The notes beneath the pieces are model-generated. The model saw only the letters and a list, made by a program, of their open reading frames with translations, had not been told where the DNA came from and made no database searches. DNA of 64,000 nt from an uncultured Corynebacterium sp. (GTDB lineage: Bacteria; Actinomycetota; Actinomycetes; Mycobacteriales; Mycobacteriaceae). The stretch covers positions 1 through 64,000 of the forward strand of contig NZ_CAMIHZ010000011.1 in assembly GCF_946222305.1 (NCBI RefSeq), in the 5' to 3' direction. Position numbers and translations under genes: made by a program. How positions within the stretch are numbered: the first letter of the stretch is position 1; each line of letters begins with the position of its first letter. This document shows positions 8,963 to 17,319 of the stretch, in pieces.

Positions 8963-11233
8963 TCAGCTGGGCTCAATCGGCTGAACCCATTCAATGTGAC
9001 TTATGGGGATGTGAATGGAACCTCGATCGCCCTTCGCCACACCCACAACCCGCGCCGGTTCGGTCATCACGATCTCCACTTCGGCCTCGACCGGCTCGCT
9101 GTCTGTGTTCACATACCGCACTGTAATCAGTCGCTCTGTCTTCATGGCTTGCCGCAGTGCCTGCTTGATCTCTGTGAGCTCGTGCAACCTCGTTGGTTGG
9201 TTGGCTTCTTTATTTTTCGACGCCCCGCCGGCCCCCGAATCTTCAGAAGTGAGTTGGCGCTGGTTTTCCACGGCACTGATGATCGTTTCCCATTCCCCGT
9301 CCCAGAAGTCATCGCCATCTTCGCCCGGTTCGGGATTGGTGATCGTGCCCACCGTGTAGTTAGGAGTCTTCTGAAGCAGCGGCACGGGGCTTTCCGCGGA
9401 ATTCTGATACAGCCGTTCTGCATCCGCGATCGTGTATTGCAAGGATTGCGGAACCGCGGACCAGCCGCCCGGAGTCATCGTGGACAAGAACTCTTCCAGT
9501 TCAGCGCGCGTCACCCCATCGGCGTATGCCCGGAGCACAGCCTCGGTGGTTACCCTCCACACACTAGCCATGCCACTGGATTCCTGGACGGCGATACTGC
9601 GCAAACGAGCCGCATCAGCTGGGCTGAGTAACCCGGGCGCCATGATGGTGTGATCACTTTGAATGATGAGGTACTTCACAGGCGCGGGCAACAGTTTCGT
9701 CAGTTGTGCGCGGAGCTTGGCGAAAGATTCGTCGGGATCGGTATTCGCGGGGTTAGTCAGCGCATTGGCCAGCGCAAACAAGCTGGTCGTCGCTTCGTGG
9801 TCGACAACTAACCCCAAGCTGCGAGCTTCGGAAAACAGCACATCCCACAGCTGAGGGGAAGCGGTCGTGGCGACGGCGGGGTTGACCCTCCACATCGTCT
9901 GCCGGATAGGTGCGGGACCGCTCGAATCGGGTGAGCGGTTGGCTGTGGGCGTCGAAAAACAGAAAGGGAAACATTGCCGAGCGCGCGTGGCAGTCAGGAG
10001 GAAGAGTTGCGGTTCGAGCTCCCGGACCTCAAGGCGCTGGGCCTCCCAAGGGGCGTATGAACTGCGAGACCACGCGAGGAGCAATTGGGTCCACTGGTCG
10101 GCAAGCTCATTGCGGAGGAAATCTTGGCCGCCGGAGGTGATTCCCCAGTACGGGCTGGGGAATTCCTCTGTGTGTTCGGTCAGATAGCCGGTGGCCACGA
10201 GTCCGGTTTCGATCGCCAATGTTAACCGGGAAGTGAGCTCGTCTTCGCTGATGCGCAATCGTTTAGCAGTTTTGCCGAGGCTGCGCAGACCAATGCCACC
10301 GTTGGTGAGGGGCTCAATAGGGTGCTGCGAAATATCGAGCAGCAACTCGGTGAGCTCGAGGATAGTTTGCACCGCGTTGGAAACCGCGGTGGCTGACTGC
10401 TGTCTGGCGACAGAGGGGCGCGCGGCGGAGGAAGATTGTCTGGTGGCGCCATCCTGGGCGGCACTTTCGGCTGACTCAGTGGATTGAGGGCACTGATAGT
10501 GCGGACAATCCGTCGTCAGGAAATCCCCTCCGGGTTCCGCGATAACAATCCCCTCGAGGTACTGCGCCACCCGTCCTGTGAGGCGCACGGTGGTGTCGTC
10601 CAGCTGATCCAGCAAGCCACGGCGGACCATGGTGGGCAGGGGCGCTTCCGGGTCACCGTCCAGTCCCACTGAAGCCGAATGCCCCACGCCGCCGCTGGCA
10701 TGCAGAGTTTGCAGCAGACGACGCTGCCGGGCGGGTAGTTCCTCCACGACCGCGCCGAGGTCCTCTGTGGGCAGGCGGCACCGGTGATGATCTGCTAGCG
10801 GCCACGCTTCGCTTGTGGCCGGATCAAAGTATGACGCCACGGTGGGCGCAATCTTGAGCTCCCATGGATCGGAAACCTCTGGGGCTTCGACGGTAGCGGT
10901 CTTTCCGGGGGATAGCTCCCAGCGCGGACCGTAGATAAATCCGTGGGAAGCGAGCTTGTGGAAGGTGGCGTCGAGATCAATGCGGCGTGGCCGAAGCGCT
11001 GAAGGCGTTCCAGCGATGTTGAGAAGTTCTTCCGCGGTTTCCACCACTTCGCCCACGGTCACTGGTTGAACGGTGGCGTCGAGTTCGGTGGCTGCATGGA
11101 GCAGAAGCAGATCGATCGCGCGCAGCGAGGCTACATCCGTCACATCGTGCAGAGCCGTCGGACGGATGGCGGTGAGGGCCTCATCCGTGTGACCCGCGAG
11201 CCATTCGATGAAGGAGGGAAAGCCGGCAGTCAT
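8963..11233 (-). CDS. Helicase-associated protein (XPB/Ssl2-like N-terminal domain)
   Basis: A 756-residue soluble protein, mostly helical with Leu/Ala-rich segments, corresponding to the long conserved protein encoded beside the XPB helicase in mycobacteria and corynebacteria. It lacks helicase motifs. Families of this type are described as carrying a helicase XPB N-terminal-like or conserved C-terminal domain. The last 75 residues (MKTERLITVRYVN, EPARVVGVAKGD, HIPISHIEWVQP) form a small beta-rich module resembling a WYL/Sm-like fold, often a ligand or nucleic-acid sensor. Residues around 260-290 are a Ser/Ala/Gln-rich linker. Same strand and order as the helicase, so it probably acts with it. 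The molecular activity is not established. Confidence 0.75.
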   Translation of the reverse strand: MTAGFPSFIEWLAGHTDEALTAIRPTALHDVTDVASLRAIDLLLLHAATELDATVQPVTVGEVVETAEELLNIAGTPSALRPRRIDLDATFHKLASHGFIYGPRWELSPGKTATVEAPEVSDPWELKIAPTVASYFDPATSEAWPLADHHRCRLPTEDLGAVVEELPARQRRLLQTLHASGGVGHSASVGLDGDPEAPLPTMVRRGLLDQLDDTTVRLTGRVAQYLEGIVIAEPGGDFLTTDCPHYQCPQSTESAESAAQDGATRQSSSAARPSVARQQSATAVSNAVQTILELTELLLDISQHPIEPLTNGGIGLRSLGKTAKRLRISEDELTSRLTLAIETGLVATGYLTEHTEEFPSPYWGITSGGQDFLRNELADQWTQLLLAWSRSSYAPWEAQRLEVRELEPQLFLLTATRARQCFPFCFSTPTANRSPDSSGPAPIRQTMWRVNPAVATTASPQLWDVLFSEARSLGLVVDHEATTSLFALANALTNPANTDPDESFAKLRAQLTKLLPAPVKYLIIQSDHTIMAPGLLSPADAARLRSIAVQESSGMASVWRVTTEAVLRAYADGVTRAELEEFLSTMTPGGWSAVPQSLQYTIADAERLYQNSAESPVPLLQKTPNYTVGTITNPEPGEDGDDFWDGEWETIISAVENQRQLTSEDSGAGGASKNKEANQPTRLHELTEIKQALRQAMKTERLITVRYVNTDSEPVEAEVEIVMTEPARVVGVAKGDRGSIHIPISHIEWVQPIEPS

Positions 11234-11326
11234 AACTGTGCAATTCTACCCATAAGGGGTTGAAGTGGGGTATTTGGTTTGCTGGTTTGGCGTGTGTTTT
11301 TGCCTCTCATGTGCAATGATGTGGGT

Positions 11327-11515
11327 ATGGCTAACGTAAAGAAAAAAGGGTATGTAGACGCTGGCTGGCCGGCTGACATCCCAGAAGGTCAACACGCAGT
11401 AACTGAGCTCGTTGCTTCTTCCGCAGGTGCGCTGAGCCCTTACGGTGACTTGGAGTTCCCACTGGATCCATCCACCCTTTCCTACGTTCACCCACACACG
11501 GTGATCAACCGCTAA
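11327..11515 (+). CDS. Small conserved actinobacterial protein
   Basis: A 62-residue protein beginning MANVKKKGYVDAGWPADIPEG and ending PSTLSYVHPHTVINR. There is no membrane segment, no cysteine and no signal peptide. The start at 11327 is chosen because the reading frame upstream has no conserved character. Its place opposite the two helicase-locus genes and before rpf matches a short conserved gene in the M. tuberculosis locus (Rv0863 in my recollection). It is followed by a strong terminator. No function is known to me; the small size and conserved position suggest a structural or regulatory partner. Confidence 0.72.
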   Translation: MANVKKKGYVDAGWPADIPEGQHAVTELVASSAGALSPYGDLEFPLDPSTLSYVHPHTVINR

Positions 11516-11552
11516 GACAGGGTGTGATGGGGTTCTGACTCAGCACCCTAAG

Positions 11553-11600
11553 CGAAAGTAGCCCGTCCCCATCAGTTGAGATGGGGACGGGCTACTTTCG
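11553..11600. terminator. Strong bidirectional terminator
   Basis: A perfect 20-bp stem (11553-11572 with 11581-11600) around an 8-base loop, lying between the rightward small gene and the leftward rpf gene. The stem begins with CGAAAG and ends with CTTTCG, giving a short T-tract on both strands, so it can end both transcripts. Confidence 0.9.
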
Positions 11601-11637
11601 TTGCTGGAATGGGGTAGTTGTGGGCTACCCCGAAGTT

Positions 11638-12267
11638 CTAGCGGGGGAGAACTGCGTGAACTGCGTTCTTGTTCGCCGTGTACAGGGCGTTCAGCTGGTG
11701 GCGGTGGGCCTTGTAGAAGTGGGTCAGCTGTGGTGGAACGGAGTAGCCAGCGGACTTGATGCGCGCGACGACCTGATCCCAGACGGCGTCCACGGCGAGG
11801 GTATTCTTCTGGGCAGCGAGGTCGCGGACTGCCTTCTGAACGGCTGGGGCAGGAGCTGGCTTCGGTGCAGCCTTTGGCGTAGCCGCAGCCGTGCGTGGGG
11901 TAGGAGCGGAGTTCAGACCCAGCTTGGCGGAGCAAGCTGGCCATGCGCCCCAGCCCTGGCTAGCCAGAACCTTTTCAGCAACAGCAATCTGCTGCTCGCG
12001 GGTTGCCTGGTATGCGTATGGGGCGTACTTCTGGCCACCGAAAGCGTTCCAGGTGCTTGGGGAGAATTGCAGACCCCCGTGGAAGCCGTTGCCGGTGTTG
12101 ATGTGCCAGTTGCCACCGGCTTCACACTGAGCCAAGCGGTCCCAGTCGGAATCAGGGGCGGCGGAAGCTGCTGGTGCAACGGCAGCGGATGCGCCGACGA
12201 CGGCCATTCCGGCGAGGGTCAGGCGGGCGGAGGTGGAAAAAGAGTTGCGCTTAGTGTGGCGTCCCAT
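11638..12267 (-). CDS. rpf1: Resuscitation-promoting factor, secreted transglycosylase-like
   Basis: A 209-residue secreted protein. It has a twin-charged N terminus, a hydrophobic core near residues 15-35 and a likely cleavage site after APAASAA. The Rpf/transglycosylase-like domain (residues about 37-110) follows: DSDWDRLAQCEAGGNW with the catalytic Glu, GFHGGLQFSPSTW, and a second Cys in WPACSAKLG that can form the conserved disulfide. The C-terminal part is Ala/Pro-rich and then basic, without LysM or G5 domains, so it resembles short corynebacterial Rpf1 rather than Rpf2. It cleaves peptidoglycan and stimulates regrowth. The intergenic region shared with the cold-shock gene contains a perfect GlxR-type site. 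The symbol rests on family and position. Confidence 0.92.
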   Translation of the reverse strand: MGRHTKRNSFSTSARLTLAGMAVVGASAAVAPAASAAPDSDWDRLAQCEAGGNWHINTGNGFHGGLQFSPSTWNAFGGQKYAPYAYQATREQQIAVAEKVLASQGWGAWPACSAKLGLNSAPTPRTAAATPKAAPKPAPAPAVQKAVRDLAAQKNTLAVDAVWDQVVARIKSAGYSVPPQLTHFYKAHRHQLNALYTANKNAVHAVLPR

Positions 12268-12725
12268 GGTTTCGACAGTTTCCCTTCGGGTTCTGGCTAG
12301 ATCCGCTTCCTAGTTTCGTAGGGGTCGTAGCGGAGCTGAACCGTTCGTTTCGTTTCTCGATTGTGGGGGGCAGTGGCTGACCGGGTGGTCAGCTTCCAAG
12401 CGGAGGTCCGTGAAAGACCCTGCCCTTTGGCATGGTGGCTACGGTACTTGTTTGTCACGGTTGAGTCACGTTTTCGGCAACGTTGTGTTTCGGTGTTGTA
12501 AAGTGGCGATGTCACCAAAATTGCACCTACGCAGCGGTTTATTGAAAAGTAGCCACTTTGTTATCGAACTGTAATGTGATGAAGATCACACTATACCCGC
12601 GTCTCATGGCGACCGAAATGGCACACTTGTCGGAGTAGACCCTGATTTAAAACTTGAGGGTAATGGGGTATCCTTAAACTTCTGTTTATTTCTAGGCTCA
12701 ATCAGAATTAAAGGTGATGTGAACC
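12268..12725. other. Divergent regulatory region between rpf1 and csp
   Basis: 458 bases without a gene. It holds the GlxR-type site at 12575-12590 and, on the minus strand, an apparently long leader of rpf1 rich in short inverted repeats, for example TGACCGGGTGGTCA at 12378-12391. I compared the leader by eye with the c-di-AMP (ydaO) riboswitch found before some actinobacterial rpf genes and could not find the conserved elements. On the plus strand, AAAGGTGATG (12710-12719) is the ribosome binding site of csp. Confidence 0.55.
12575..12590. promoter_or_regulatory. Perfect GlxR/CRP-type binding site
   Basis: TGTGA-TGAAGA-TCACA matches the TGTGA-N6-TCACA consensus of the corynebacterial cAMP-responsive regulator GlxR at all ten conserved positions. 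It lies 136 bases before csp and about 308 before the rpf1 start codon. GlxR control of rpf genes is documented in C. glutamicum, which makes the site believable. Which promoter it serves here is inference. Confidence 0.8.
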
Positions 12726-13109
12726 ATGCCTACAGGAAGAGTGAAGTGGTACGACGCGGACCGCGGCTATGGCTTTGTGAGTAATCCTGGTGATGAAGAC
12801 GTTTACGTCGGTTCGCAGGTCCTGCCAGATGGCGTGGACGAGCTGGTCAAGGGTCAGCGGATGGAATATGAGTTCGTTGCTGGTCGTCGTGGACCGCAGG
12901 TCCTAAGCATTACGCACCTCGACGAGGCACCTCGCCGTGCGCAGCGAAAGTTCAGCACCGAGGAGTTGCACAAGATGGTGCAGGACACCATCACGCTGCT
13001 CGACGGTCGCGTGCTGCCAACGCTGCAGGCCGGTCGCCGCCCAGAGCGCAAGGAGTCTAAGCAGATCGCGGACATCCTGCGCACAATTGCCCGGGAGCTC
13101 GACGCTTAG
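12726..13109 (+). CDS. Cold-shock domain protein (CspB type)
   Basis: A 127-residue protein. Residues 1-67 are a cold-shock (OB-fold) domain with RNP1-like GRVKWYDADRGYGFV and a shortened RNP2 region, DEDVYVG. The C-terminal 60 residues are charged and helical (LHKMVQDTITLLDGRVLP, then a Lys/Arg-rich segment), an extension seen in actinobacterial CspB-like proteins but absent in the 67-residue CspA type. It should bind single-stranded RNA or DNA. It has a near-consensus ribosome binding site, AAAGGTGATG, and shares its promoter region with rpf1. Confidence 0.9.
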   Translation: MPTGRVKWYDADRGYGFVSNPGDEDVYVGSQVLPDGVDELVKGQRMEYEFVAGRRGPQVLSITHLDEAPRRAQRKFSTEELHKMVQDTITLLDGRVLPTLQAGRRPERKESKQIADILRTIARELDA

Positions 13110-13151
13110 GCGAAAACCAGGCGCCTAGCTTCTGCGTCTAGATTCCCTCCC

Positions 13152-13182
13152 ATAGCGCTCGCCTATCGAAGGCGGGCGCTAT
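13152..13182. terminator. Bidirectional terminator between csp and the DUF2771-like gene
   Basis: A 13-bp stem with one G-T pair, ATAGCGCTCGCCT (13152-13164) with AGGCGGGCGCTAT (13170-13182), loop of five. It overlaps the stop codon of the leftward gene at 13179-13181 and is followed by TTCCTTT on the plus strand. Confidence 0.75.
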
Positions 13183-13817
13183 TCCTTTACCTCGATGCTC
13201 CAGATGGTGTTGACCGGAGTTTGGTTCTTCTCCGCATCCAAGCCCACTAGCATCGAGCGAATCTCCACCAACTTCAACCTCGGCGTGGAACCATCCGTAC
13301 TCTTGCGTTCCGCATCGAGTTTGATCTGCACTTCCTGCGATTCATCGGTGCGGAAATAATTATCCTGATTCGCCCCTGGGTCGTTGTAGATCTTCAGCAT
13401 CGACCAATCGTGGTTCGAAACATCGTTCGGAACCTTGAGCGTAAACTCCTTCGCACCCTTGAGCTCTAGCGGCACGGGCTTGCCTGGCTTGCAGTCCTTA
13501 TCGTCAAGTTCGCACGTGGCATAAGGAGCAATCTCCTGCTCCTGCCCATCGACGACTGCCACGATGCGCTGATCTTGGGGCAAGGTCTCCACTTGGCCGT
13601 CTTTCCACTTGTTGTAGAAGACGACAGCCGCCCCAACCAGCGCTACCACGATGACGATCGCCGCGAAAGCCATCAGCTGCTTCCGCTGCTCCTGCTTGCG
13701 CCGTGCTTTCTTACCCAGCTTCGTGCTCGCGCCGGTTCCTAAGTCTTTTTTCTTTTCCGACGCCTCGCTCGCCCGCGCGAAGGCTTTTGCCTTAGAATCC
13801 CTATTTTCTTCACTCAC
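13179..13817 (-). CDS. DUF2771-like membrane-anchored protein
   Basis: A 212-residue protein with a basic N-terminal cytoplasmic region (residues 1-48, ending KKARRKQEQRKQ), one membrane helix at about 49-70, and an extracytoplasmic beta-rich domain with two cysteines (ATCELDDKDCKPG). This layout and the genomic neighbourhood suggest the DUF2771 family, for which no biochemical role is known. The GTG at 13817 sits seven bases after TAGCAT (13825-13830 on the minus strand), so a leaderless mRNA is likely. I am sure of the topology, less of the family name. Confidence 0.68.
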   Translation of the reverse strand: MSEENRDSKAKAFARASEASEKKKDLGTGASTKLGKKARRKQEQRKQLMAFAAIVIVVALVGAAVVFYNKWKDGQVETLPQDQRIVAVVDGQEQEIAPYATCELDDKDCKPGKPVPLELKGAKEFTLKVPNDVSNHDWSMLKIYNDPGANQDNYFRTDESQEVQIKLDAERKSTDGSTPRLKLVEIRSMLVGLDAEKNQTPVNTIWSIEVKE

Positions 13818-13863
13818 GCGCCCAATGCTAGTTCATCGGTTTACGCTGGCCTAAGCGCGCTTT

Positions 13864-14787
13864 CTAGGAAAACGTGACCTCGTACAGCTCATCCCACCAT
13901 TTACCGGTCACGTAAAACCGCTGGTTAGCAGCGTTCTTGGCAGTGGAGTCCCCGCTAGGGACACGCGCGATACCGTTCAAAACATCCGCGCCGCCGCGGT
14001 TAGCGGCGGGCAGCTTACCGGTGAGGTCAGCCACCCCAGTGACTTTCCCAGAGTTGGGGTCGATGCGATAGATCTCGTTGGTTTGCCACACATTGGCCCA
14101 CACGGAACCGTCTGGTGCACATTCCAACTCGTTCAGCATAGTGGTGGGCTGACCGCTCTTGGTGACTTCAACCTGGCCGGTCTTTTCAAAGGTTTCGGGG
14201 TCGCGGAAGCTTAGGGTTCCAGAGCCATCACTCATCACGAGGCGATCCTGCTGGGCGCACAATCCCCATCCTTCGCCGTCATATTTAGCTTGGCTGATCT
14301 CCGACAGATCGCTGGCTTTGCGCTTGATGGCCACGTTTTCTTTCCACGTCAATTGCCACACAGTGTCTCCAGTGATGGTCAGCCCTTCGCCGAAGAATTG
14401 GTCGGGAAGGCTGTGAGAATCCGACTGCTTGCCGTCTACCGTGGTGCGGTAGATCCGGGACTGCTTGTATTGGCCGGTTCCAACGACGAGTGTTCCATCG
14501 CGATCGGTTTCCAACCCTTGGGTAAAAGAGGACTTATCCCAAGGATGGGTGTTCTCCACGGTCACGTTGAGCTGCTGCGGAGCGCTTGCATCCCTTGAAG
14601 AGGACGAGCTCTGATTTTCAGAAGCGCCGGAAGAACCCGAGGGGGAATTCGTCTGACTGGGGTTGCATGCCGAAGTCGCTAGCAGGATGCCCGTGGCTGC
14701 GAGGCAAGCACTGGCTCGGGCAAGAGCTGGGCGTCGGATAAAAAAGGTGTCGCGGCGAGGGTGAAAAGAGGTCATGTGGAAGATCAT
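13864..14787 (-). CDS. Lipoprotein-like glutaminyl-peptide cyclotransferase
   Basis: A 307-residue exported protein. A signal sequence near residues 20-40 ends in LATSAC, a somewhat weak lipobox with Cys 41, followed by a Ser/Asn-rich linker and then a glutamine cyclotransferase (plant/bacterial QC, five-bladed propeller) domain: FTQGLETDRDGTLVVGTGQYKQSRIY, LTITGDTVWQLTWKE and ELECAPDGSVWANVWQTNEIYRIDP. The enzyme forms pyroglutamate from N-terminal glutamine. The last motif, VLNGIA, is also typical. An alternative start four codons in (14775) is possible since neither has a good ribosome binding site. Substrates in corynebacteria are unknown. Confidence 0.85.
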   Translation of the reverse strand: MIFHMTSFHPRRDTFFIRRPALARASACLAATGILLATSACNPSQTNSPSGSSGASENQSSSSSRDASAPQQLNVTVENTHPWDKSSFTQGLETDRDGTLVVGTGQYKQSRIYRTTVDGKQSDSHSLPDQFFGEGLTITGDTVWQLTWKENVAIKRKASDLSEISQAKYDGEGWGLCAQQDRLVMSDGSGTLSFRDPETFEKTGQVEVTKSGQPTTMLNELECAPDGSVWANVWQTNEIYRIDPNSGKVTGVADLTGKLPAANRGGADVLNGIARVPSGDSTAKNAANQRFYVTGKWWDELYEVTFS

Positions 14788-14846
14788 GCAACAGAATCTG
14801 AGGGGAGAGGTATCCGGCGCGCGTGAGCGATGGGCATAATGGGGGA

Positions 14847-15608
14847 GTGACTAACCGTAGATCCAAGCGCCGAAATCGCACCATCGACCCCATTTTGGTA
14901 TCCGGGGAAGCCAAAGAAGTTGCACGGGAGGCCTTAGAGGAACTCGGGGGAGACGAGGTCGGTAAGCACCTTGGGGTGACCGCCACCGCTGGGGGAACAG
15001 CCCTGCACAGATTCGCCAGCGAGGTGCCCGGCTACAGCGGGTGGGAATGGATCGCGGTGCTGGCCAGCGTGCCGGGAAGCGGCGAGATTACAGTCAACGA
15101 AGTTTCACTCCAGGCTGGTAGGGACGCGAAATTGGCCCCGGAATGGGTGCCTTATGAAGACCGTGTGCAGCCCGGGGACCTCGGGCCCGGTGACGTGCTG
15201 CCACCACGGCTGGACGACGATCGGCTGTGTGCGTGGCGGGAGCTCGATGACGTAGACGGTGGGCATCAGGGGTTCCCGCGCAACCCGGCGGCCGCGGACA
15301 CGTTGTCGGAAAAGGGCTTGCAGGATGCGATCGCGCGGTGGCGGGCCACCAATGGGCCCGATTCCGACTTTGCCCAGCAAGCCGATATGACGTGCGAGAC
15401 CTGCGCGTTCTACCTACCACTGAATACGCCAGAGACCGGACTGGGGGTGTGCGCCAACGAATTCTCCGCAGATGGGCAAGTGGTTGCACGTGACTTCGGG
15501 TGTGGCGCGCACTCCGCTACCAAGGACGACACGTACCGGGAGGGGCGCCGAGAATACGGGGCGTTCGATGATGGGCCGGGAGTGGATCGCTGGGGGCACC
15601 ACGGGTGA
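14847..15608 (+). CDS. DUF3027-type protein
   Basis: A protein of about 253 residues, soluble and acidic in its C-terminal half. It has the family-like segments YSGWEWIAVLASVPGSGEITVNEVSL, PGDVLPPRLDDDRL, and near the end a cysteine motif in TCETCAFYLPLN with VCANEF and FGCGAHS, which could bind a metal. I recognise this as the actinobacterial DUF3027 family found near cold-shock and Rpf genes. The GTG at 14847 follows a CATAAT box by six bases, so a leaderless start there is preferred over the upstream GTG at 14823. Function unknown; the four-Cys arrangement suggests a small zinc or iron-sulfur site. Confidence 0.75.
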   Translation: MTNRRSKRRNRTIDPILVSGEAKEVAREALEELGGDEVGKHLGVTATAGGTALHRFASEVPGYSGWEWIAVLASVPGSGEITVNEVSLQAGRDAKLAPEWVPYEDRVQPGDLGPGDVLPPRLDDDRLCAWRELDDVDGGHQGFPRNPAAADTLSEKGLQDAIARWRATNGPDSDFAQQADMTCETCAFYLPLNTPETGLGVCANEFSADGQVVARDFGCGAHSATKDDTYREGRREYGAFDDGPGVDRWGHHG

Positions 15609-15734
15609 TAACCCCGCGCGACTTGCCAAGGGGTAGGCAGAGGTGGCACTTTTGGAAACGTCAATGATGGACGTGACCAGCAATCGGGCGAGCCTCGCCC
15701 AAAGCTGTCCCAAGGGGAAAGTATTGGACAGGAC

Positions 15735-17213
15735 ATGACTAAGTCAGTCAAAGTAGCTAAGGGCGAGCGCTCCGGCACCAGCGGTCTAGACCGCTTCTTC
15801 AAGATCAGTGAGCGGGGAAGTACCGTCGGCACCGAGGTTCGCGGTGGCGTGGTGACCTTCTTCGCGATGGCATATATCATCATTCTGAACCCGTTGATCC
15901 TAGGCACCACGGCGGATCACACCGGCACCATGTTGGGTACCTCGCGCGTGGCCGCGGTTACCGCGTTGGCAGCGGGTGTAATGACCATCGCCTTCGGCAT
16001 TTTCGCCAAGTACCCTTTCGGCATCGCCGCGGGTCTCGGCATTAACACGCTGGTGGCGGTCACCTTCGTGGCTGCCGAAGGTTTGACCTGGCCAGAGGCC
16101 ATGGGCCTGGTGGTGCTCGACGGTATCGCCATCGTCGTGCTGGCCCTGACCGGCGTGCGAGAAGCAGTCTTCAACTCCATTCCGGATTCCTTGAAGGCGG
16201 CAATTGGCGTGGGAATCGGGTTGTTCATTGCCATGATCGGCCTTGTCGATGCCGGCTTCGTGCGCCGCATCCCAGACGCCGCTGGCACCACGGTTCCCGT
16301 CGGCCTAGGCATTAACGGTTCGATTGCTTCCTGGCCCACCCTCGTATTCGTTCTGGGCCTGCTGATCTGTGGCGCCCTCGTGGTGCGCCGTGTGCGCGGT
16401 GGTTTGTTCATCGGCATTGTTGTCACCACCATCGTTGCCCTCATCGTGGAAGCTGCCACGGGCGCAGGCCCTAGCTTCGTTGATGGCATGCCTAACCCCA
16501 AGGGCTGGAGCTTGGCTGTGCCTGAGCTGCCGAACTCGCTCGGTGGTTTGCCCGATCTGTCCCTTGTAGGCGCGGTAGATCTCGTCGGCGCTTTCTCACG
16601 GGTTGGTGTGCTGGCCGCTTCGTTGCTGCTGTTCACCCTGGTTCTAGCCAACTTCTTCGACGCCATGGGCACCATGACCGCCTTGGGTAAGCAAGCAAAA
16701 CTCACCGACGCGGAAGGCCGCCTGCCCAACCTGAAAACGGCCCTGGTCGTAGAAGGCGCAGGTGCCGTCGTCGGTGGTGCGGTCTCCGGATCCTCGAATA
16801 CGGTGTATGTTGATTCCGCCGCCGGCATCGGCGACGGCGCTCGCACCGGCTTGGCCAATGTCGTCACCGGCGTGCTGTTCCTGCTGGCGATGTTCCTCAC
16901 CCCGCTGTATGAGATCGTGCCGATCGAAGCCGCCGCACCTGTCCTGGTGATCGTCGGTGCCCTCATGATGGCGCAGATCCGCGACATCGATTTCTCCCAG
17001 TTCGACATCGCCTTGCCAGCCTTCCTCACCATCGTGATCATGCCGTTCACCTACTCCATTGCCAACGGCATTGGCGTGGGCTTCATCGCCTACGTTTTCA
17101 TGGCAGTTGTTGGAGGCAAGGCCAAGAAGGTCCACCCGTTGCTGTACATCGTTGCAGCTCTGTTCGTGGTCTACTTCGTCGTCGACCCAGTTCTCAACGC
17201 CATCCAGGGCTAG
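15735..17213 (+). CDS. NCS2-family purine permease (AzgA-like)
   Basis: A 492-residue membrane protein with 12-14 hydrophobic segments. The first is preceded by VGTEVRGGVVTFFAMAYIII, a hallmark of the AzgA/PbuG hypoxanthine-guanine-adenine branch. ANFFDAMGTMTALG and GAVSGSSNTVYVDSAAGI are the substrate-binding loop regions of transmembrane segments 8 and 10, and FGIAAGLGIN occupies the TM3 signature. It should take up purine bases by proton symport. It stands alone with about 125 bases upstream. The substrate (guanine/hypoxanthine versus adenine) cannot be fixed. Confidence 0.9.
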   Translation: MTKSVKVAKGERSGTSGLDRFFKISERGSTVGTEVRGGVVTFFAMAYIIILNPLILGTTADHTGTMLGTSRVAAVTALAAGVMTIAFGIFAKYPFGIAAGLGINTLVAVTFVAAEGLTWPEAMGLVVLDGIAIVVLALTGVREAVFNSIPDSLKAAIGVGIGLFIAMIGLVDAGFVRRIPDAAGTTVPVGLGINGSIASWPTLVFVLGLLICGALVVRRVRGGLFIGIVVTTIVALIVEAATGAGPSFVDGMPNPKGWSLAVPELPNSLGGLPDLSLVGAVDLVGAFSRVGVLAASLLLFTLVLANFFDAMGTMTALGKQAKLTDAEGRLPNLKTALVVEGAGAVVGGAVSGSSNTVYVDSAAGIGDGARTGLANVVTGVLFLLAMFLTPLYEIVPIEAAAPVLVIVGALMMAQIRDIDFSQFDIALPAFLTIVIMPFTYSIANGIGVGFIAYVFMAVVGGKAKKVHPLLYIVAALFVVYFVVDPVLNAIQG

Positions 17214-17319
17214 CCCCGCCGTCTACATCTGCGGCACGCGGGGCCGGCTAATCCCGCACATTCTGCGGCGCACACGACTTGTCCGCGCCGCTTCTCGCTA
17301 GGAGCGTCCTTCCACCGAC

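Noticed and set aside
8321..9631. Rightward 436-residue frame opposite the XPB helicase genes
   Set aside because: It runs antisense through both the helicase and its partner and across their intergenic region, has no domain or ribosome site, and reads like random composition.
12268..12480. c-di-AMP (ydaO) riboswitch in the rpf1 leader
   Set aside because: Actinobacterial rpf genes often have one, and AACCCGAAGGG is present near the start codon. But the conserved CCG-TCAGCTAAC end and the GGGGAACCA/GGGGUGAA blocks are not visible. A covariance-model search would decide.
15917..17050. Leftward 377-residue frame opposite the purine permease
   Set aside because: Thr/Pro/Ala-rich antisense of membrane helices; no start signal.
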